From an uncultured Desulfatitalea sp. (GTDB lineage Bacteria; Desulfobacterota; Desulfobacteria; Desulfobacterales; Desulfosarcinaceae), in NCBI GenBank assembly GCA_937868765.1, contig CALMNL010000003.1, positions 124,001 through 188,000 of the forward strand: 64,000 bases of DNA. The letters run 5' to 3'. The position numbers and the translations under genes were made by a program. The notes under the pieces were generated by a model. The model was not told the DNA's origin. It saw nothing but the letters and a program-made list of their open reading frames with translations, and ran no database searches. This document shows positions 61,820 to 64,000 of the stretch, in pieces. Within the stretch, counting starts at the first letter, position 1, and every line of letters begins with the position of its first letter.

Positions 61820-62781
61820 CCATTGCCATCGATGCATTGACCGGCGCACTGGCCGAGGCCAAGCAGGAGATCGCCAAGGTGATCATCGGCCAGGACAAAG
61901 TGATCGACAGTGCCCTGATCGCCATCTTCACCAACAATCATGCCTTGATCGAGGGGGTGCCCGGTGTGGCCAAGACGCTGCTGGTGCGCACCCTGGCCCA
62001 TGTGTTGGGTTGCGATTTCGGCCGCATCCAGTTCACCCCCGACCTGATGCCGGCCGATATCATCGGCACGCACGTATTTAACATGCAGAAGCAGAATTTC
62101 GCACTGGTCAAGGGGCCCGTCTTCACCACTTTCCTGCTGGCCGACGAAATCAATCGGGCACCGGCCAAGACTCAGTCGGCCCTGCTGCAGTGCATGCAGG
62201 AGCGCACCGTGACCATCGACCGCTACACCCATCCGCTGCCCGACAACTTCACGGTGTTCGCCACCCAGAACCCCATCGAGCAGCAGGGGACCTATCCGCT
62301 TCCCGAGGCCCAGGTAGACCGCTTCATGCTCAAGATTCCCATGTTCCACCCCGACCGGGACGAGGAGATGCAACTGGCCCAGCGCATGTTGGGGGATCAG
62401 GCACCTGAGGCCGTGCTCAAGAGTGGCGCCGTGCGGGCGGTGCTCAACGCCCAGACCCTGGTGGAGCTGCGACGGCAGCTGACCGCCATCCACATCAAGG
62501 ATGAACTGGTGGCCTACCTGGTGGATATTGTGCGCCAGACCCGTCGCCACCAGGGAGTGCTGGTGGGGGCCGGGCCCCGGGCCACCCAGGCGCTGTTGCT
62601 CAGCAGCCGGGCCGCGGCGGCCCTGGCCGGTCGCGATTTCGTGACCCCCGACGACATCAAGGGGCTGGCCGTGCCGGTGCTGGGCCACCGCATCATCCTG
62701 CGGCCCGAATATGAAATCGAAGGCCTGGCCATCGACGAGGTGATTACCCAGATTCTGCAGGAAGTGACCGTGCCGCGATGA
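61816..62781 (+). CDS. moxR: MoxR-family AAA+ ATPase
   Basis: 321 residues. Walker A-like HALIEGVPGVAKTLLVRTL, Walker B LADEINRAPAKTQ and sensor motifs (TVFATQNPIEQQGTYPLPEAQVDRF in pieces). MoxR ATPases act as chaperones activating VWA/DUF58-associated proteins. The start overlaps the DUF4350 stop by 4 bases (ATGA) and the stop overlaps the DUF58 start, so all are translationally coupled. Confidence 0.95.
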   Translation: MTIAIDALTGALAEAKQEIAKVIIGQDKVIDSALIAIFTNNHALIEGVPGVAKTLLVRTLAHVLGCDFGRIQFTPDLMPADIIGTHVFNMQKQNFALVKGPVFTTFLLADEINRAPAKTQSALLQCMQERTVTIDRYTHPLPDNFTVFATQNPIEQQGTYPLPEAQVDRFMLKIPMFHPDRDEEMQLAQRMLGDQAPEAVLKSGAVRAVLNAQTLVELRRQLTAIHIKDELVAYLVDIVRQTRRHQGVLVGAGPRATQALLLSSRAAAALAGRDFVTPDDIKGLAVPVLGHRIILRPEYEIEGLAIDEVITQILQEVTVPR

Positions 62782-64000
62782 TGGTGCCCCGACCGCGACT
62801 GATCGTGCTCACCGCGCTGGTGCTGCTGCCGGCCACGCTGGCCGCCGCTCTCGCCGCGCCCCTGACGCCGGTGGCATGGGCCGCGGCGGTAGCGTTGCTG
62901 CTGGCCGCCGGCCTGGATGCAGCCTCCGGAGGTCGTCGTTTCGCCGGCCTGGAGGTCACGGCGCCCGAGATCGTGCGGCTCACGGTGGATCAGCCGGCCC
63001 GGGTACAGCTATATCTGCGCAAGCCCGGTCCCCTCGATCTGGAACTGCAAGTGGGATTGGCCCTGCCCGAGGCACTGGTCAGCGAGGCGCCGGTTCAGCG
63101 ATTGCATCTTTCGGCCGGACAAGAACGGCTGGCCCTGGGATGGCCTTGTCGGGCCCTGCGACGGGGACGATATTCCCTGACGGCCTGCCACATCGAACTG
63201 CCCTCGCGCTGGGGTCTGTGGGGTGTGCGCCGCCGTTTCGCCTTGGGCAGCGAAGTGCGGGCTTATCCCAATCTGGTGGCCGGCCAGCAGAGCATACTGG
63301 GGTTGTTCAGCCGCCGGGAGTGGGGCTGGCGCACCATGCGCAAGGTGGGCAAGGGCAGAGAGTTCGAACAGCTGCGGGAATATCTGCCGGGCGACAGCTA
63401 CGAAGATGTGGACTGGAAGGCCACTGCCCGGCGGAACGCGCCCGTGACGCGGGTCTACCAGGTGGAGCAGTCCCAGGAGATTTACGTGGTGCTGGACGCC
63501 TCGCGCTTGAGCACGCGCAGCGCCGAGTTCGGTCGGGACCGCCGCCGGCGCGACCGATCGGGTGCCCGGCCCGAATTCCAAACCGGCCCGACGGCGCTGG
63601 AAAGCACCATCTTCGAACGGTACGTTACGGCAGCCCTGGTCATGGCCCTGGCCGCCGACCGGGCCGGAGACCGTTTCGGACTGGTGATTTTCGGCGCCCG
63701 GCCCGACTGCGTGCTCAAGGCGGGGCGGGGCAGGGCGCATTACAATGCCTGCCGCGAGGCGCTTTACAACCGCATGCCCCAGATGGTGTCCCCGGATTTC
63801 GACGAACTTTTCAGCTTCCTCGGCACCCATCTGCGCAAGCGGGCCCTGCTTCTGTTTCTGACAAACCTGGACGATCCCCTGATGGCCGAGGGGTTCGTGA
63901 ATGCCCTGCGCGCCTGCGCCCGCCAGCACGTGGTGCGGGTCAACATGTTCCGACCGGCCGGGGCCTACCCCCTGTTTTCGTCGCCGGACGTGCACTCGGC
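62778..64000 (+). CDS. DUF58-domain protein (cut by window edge)
   Basis: 407 codons visible. Two N-terminal membrane helices (LIVLTALVLLPATLAAALAA, WAAAVALLLAAGLD), then the DUF58 core: GKGREFEQLREYLPGDSYED, DWKATARRNAPVTRVYQVEQ, EIYVVLDASRLS (MIDAS-like Asp), DRAGDRFGLVIFGARPD. Partner of MoxR in the classical pair. The C-terminus lies outside the window. Confidence 0.92.
   Translation, partial: MMVPRPRLIVLTALVLLPATLAAALAAPLTPVAWAAAVALLLAAGLDAASGGRRFAGLEVTAPEIVRLTVDQPARVQLYLRKPGPLDLELQVGLALPEALVSEAPVQRLHLSAGQERLALGWPCRALRRGRYSLTACHIELPSRWGLWGVRRRFALGSEVRAYPNLVAGQQSILGLFSRREWGWRTMRKVGKGREFEQLREYLPGDSYEDVDWKATARRNAPVTRVYQVEQSQEIYVVLDASRLSTRSAEFGRDRRRRDRSGARPEFQTGPTALESTIFERYVTAALVMALAADRAGDRFGLVIFGARPDCVLKAGRGRAHYNACREALYNRMPQMVSPDFDELFSFLGTHLRKRALLLFLTNLDDPLMAEGFVNALRACARQHVVRVNMFRPAGAYPLFSSPDVHS

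Overview
The window reads as chromosomal DNA of a strictly or facultatively anaerobic Desulfobacterota (Deltaproteobacteria-type) bacterium, probably Desulfosarcina/Desulfobacterales-like. This is inference from gene content: an AhbB-like siroheme decarboxylase subunit, an RnfB-type ferredoxin protein fused to a glutamate-synthase-like flavin module, a giant DUF3683/GlcD/Fe-S oxidoreductase, a BKACE enzyme, a probable selenoprotein, many response regulators and PilZ proteins, and dense GC-rich coding. I saw no rRNA, tRNA, CRISPR array or intact insertion sequence.

Layout. 1-3.3 kb: start of HrpA helicase (minus), a CoA-disulfide-reductase/NADH-oxidase-like gene interrupted by an in-frame TGA exactly at the active-site cysteine position (candidate selenocysteine), YjbQ, and a decayed Y1 transposase C-terminus. 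3.6-7 kb: a long FG-GAP-repeat lipoprotein. 7.4-14.6 kb: giant FAD/Fe-S oxidoreductase, acyl-CoA dehydrogenase, PAS-LuxR regulator, DUF3795. 14.8-21.8 kb: ring-cleaving dioxygenase-like protein, SUI1/YciH, small membrane peptidase-like protein, a 64-aa small protein, BKACE, cold-shock protein, parvulin, LUD protein, PilZ, RseC. 21.9-24.4 kb: RnfB-GltD fusion and DRTGG protein.

24.7-34.1 kb is a purine/methylthio salvage island: a PNP-type phosphorylase, an AhpD/CMD-like protein, a DUF2007-like protein, two tandem MTA/SAH deaminases, adenine deaminase, MtnA, AhbB-like and radical SAM proteins. Together they suggest MTA is deaminated to methylthioinosine, phosphorolysed to hypoxanthine plus methylthioribose-1-phosphate, then isomerised by MtnA. 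The genes that would finish methionine salvage are absent from the window.

35.2-42.5 kb is a sulfate-permease signalling island: a TetR regulator with a perfect palindrome before its start, a SulP-STAS transporter with an unusual ~130-residue hydrophilic insertion, a degenerate cytidylate-kinase-like/receiver fusion, then kinase, receiver, a histidine-phosphotransfer-like protein and receiver, mostly overlapping. 43-47 kb carries a PilZ protein, a protein made of two copies of an unrecognised module, an ERR/DRR-motif small protein and a GH17-GT2 glucan synthase. 47-56 kb is mostly housekeeping (UshA-like, PlsC, PAP2, amidase, QueG-like, phosphatase, D-amino acid transaminase, Der). 56-64 kb is one tightly packed operon: GYF-RDD and zinc-finger membrane proteins, DUF4129, DUF4350, MoxR and DUF58 (cut by the window edge).

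All family calls are from reading translations by eye; no database search was run.
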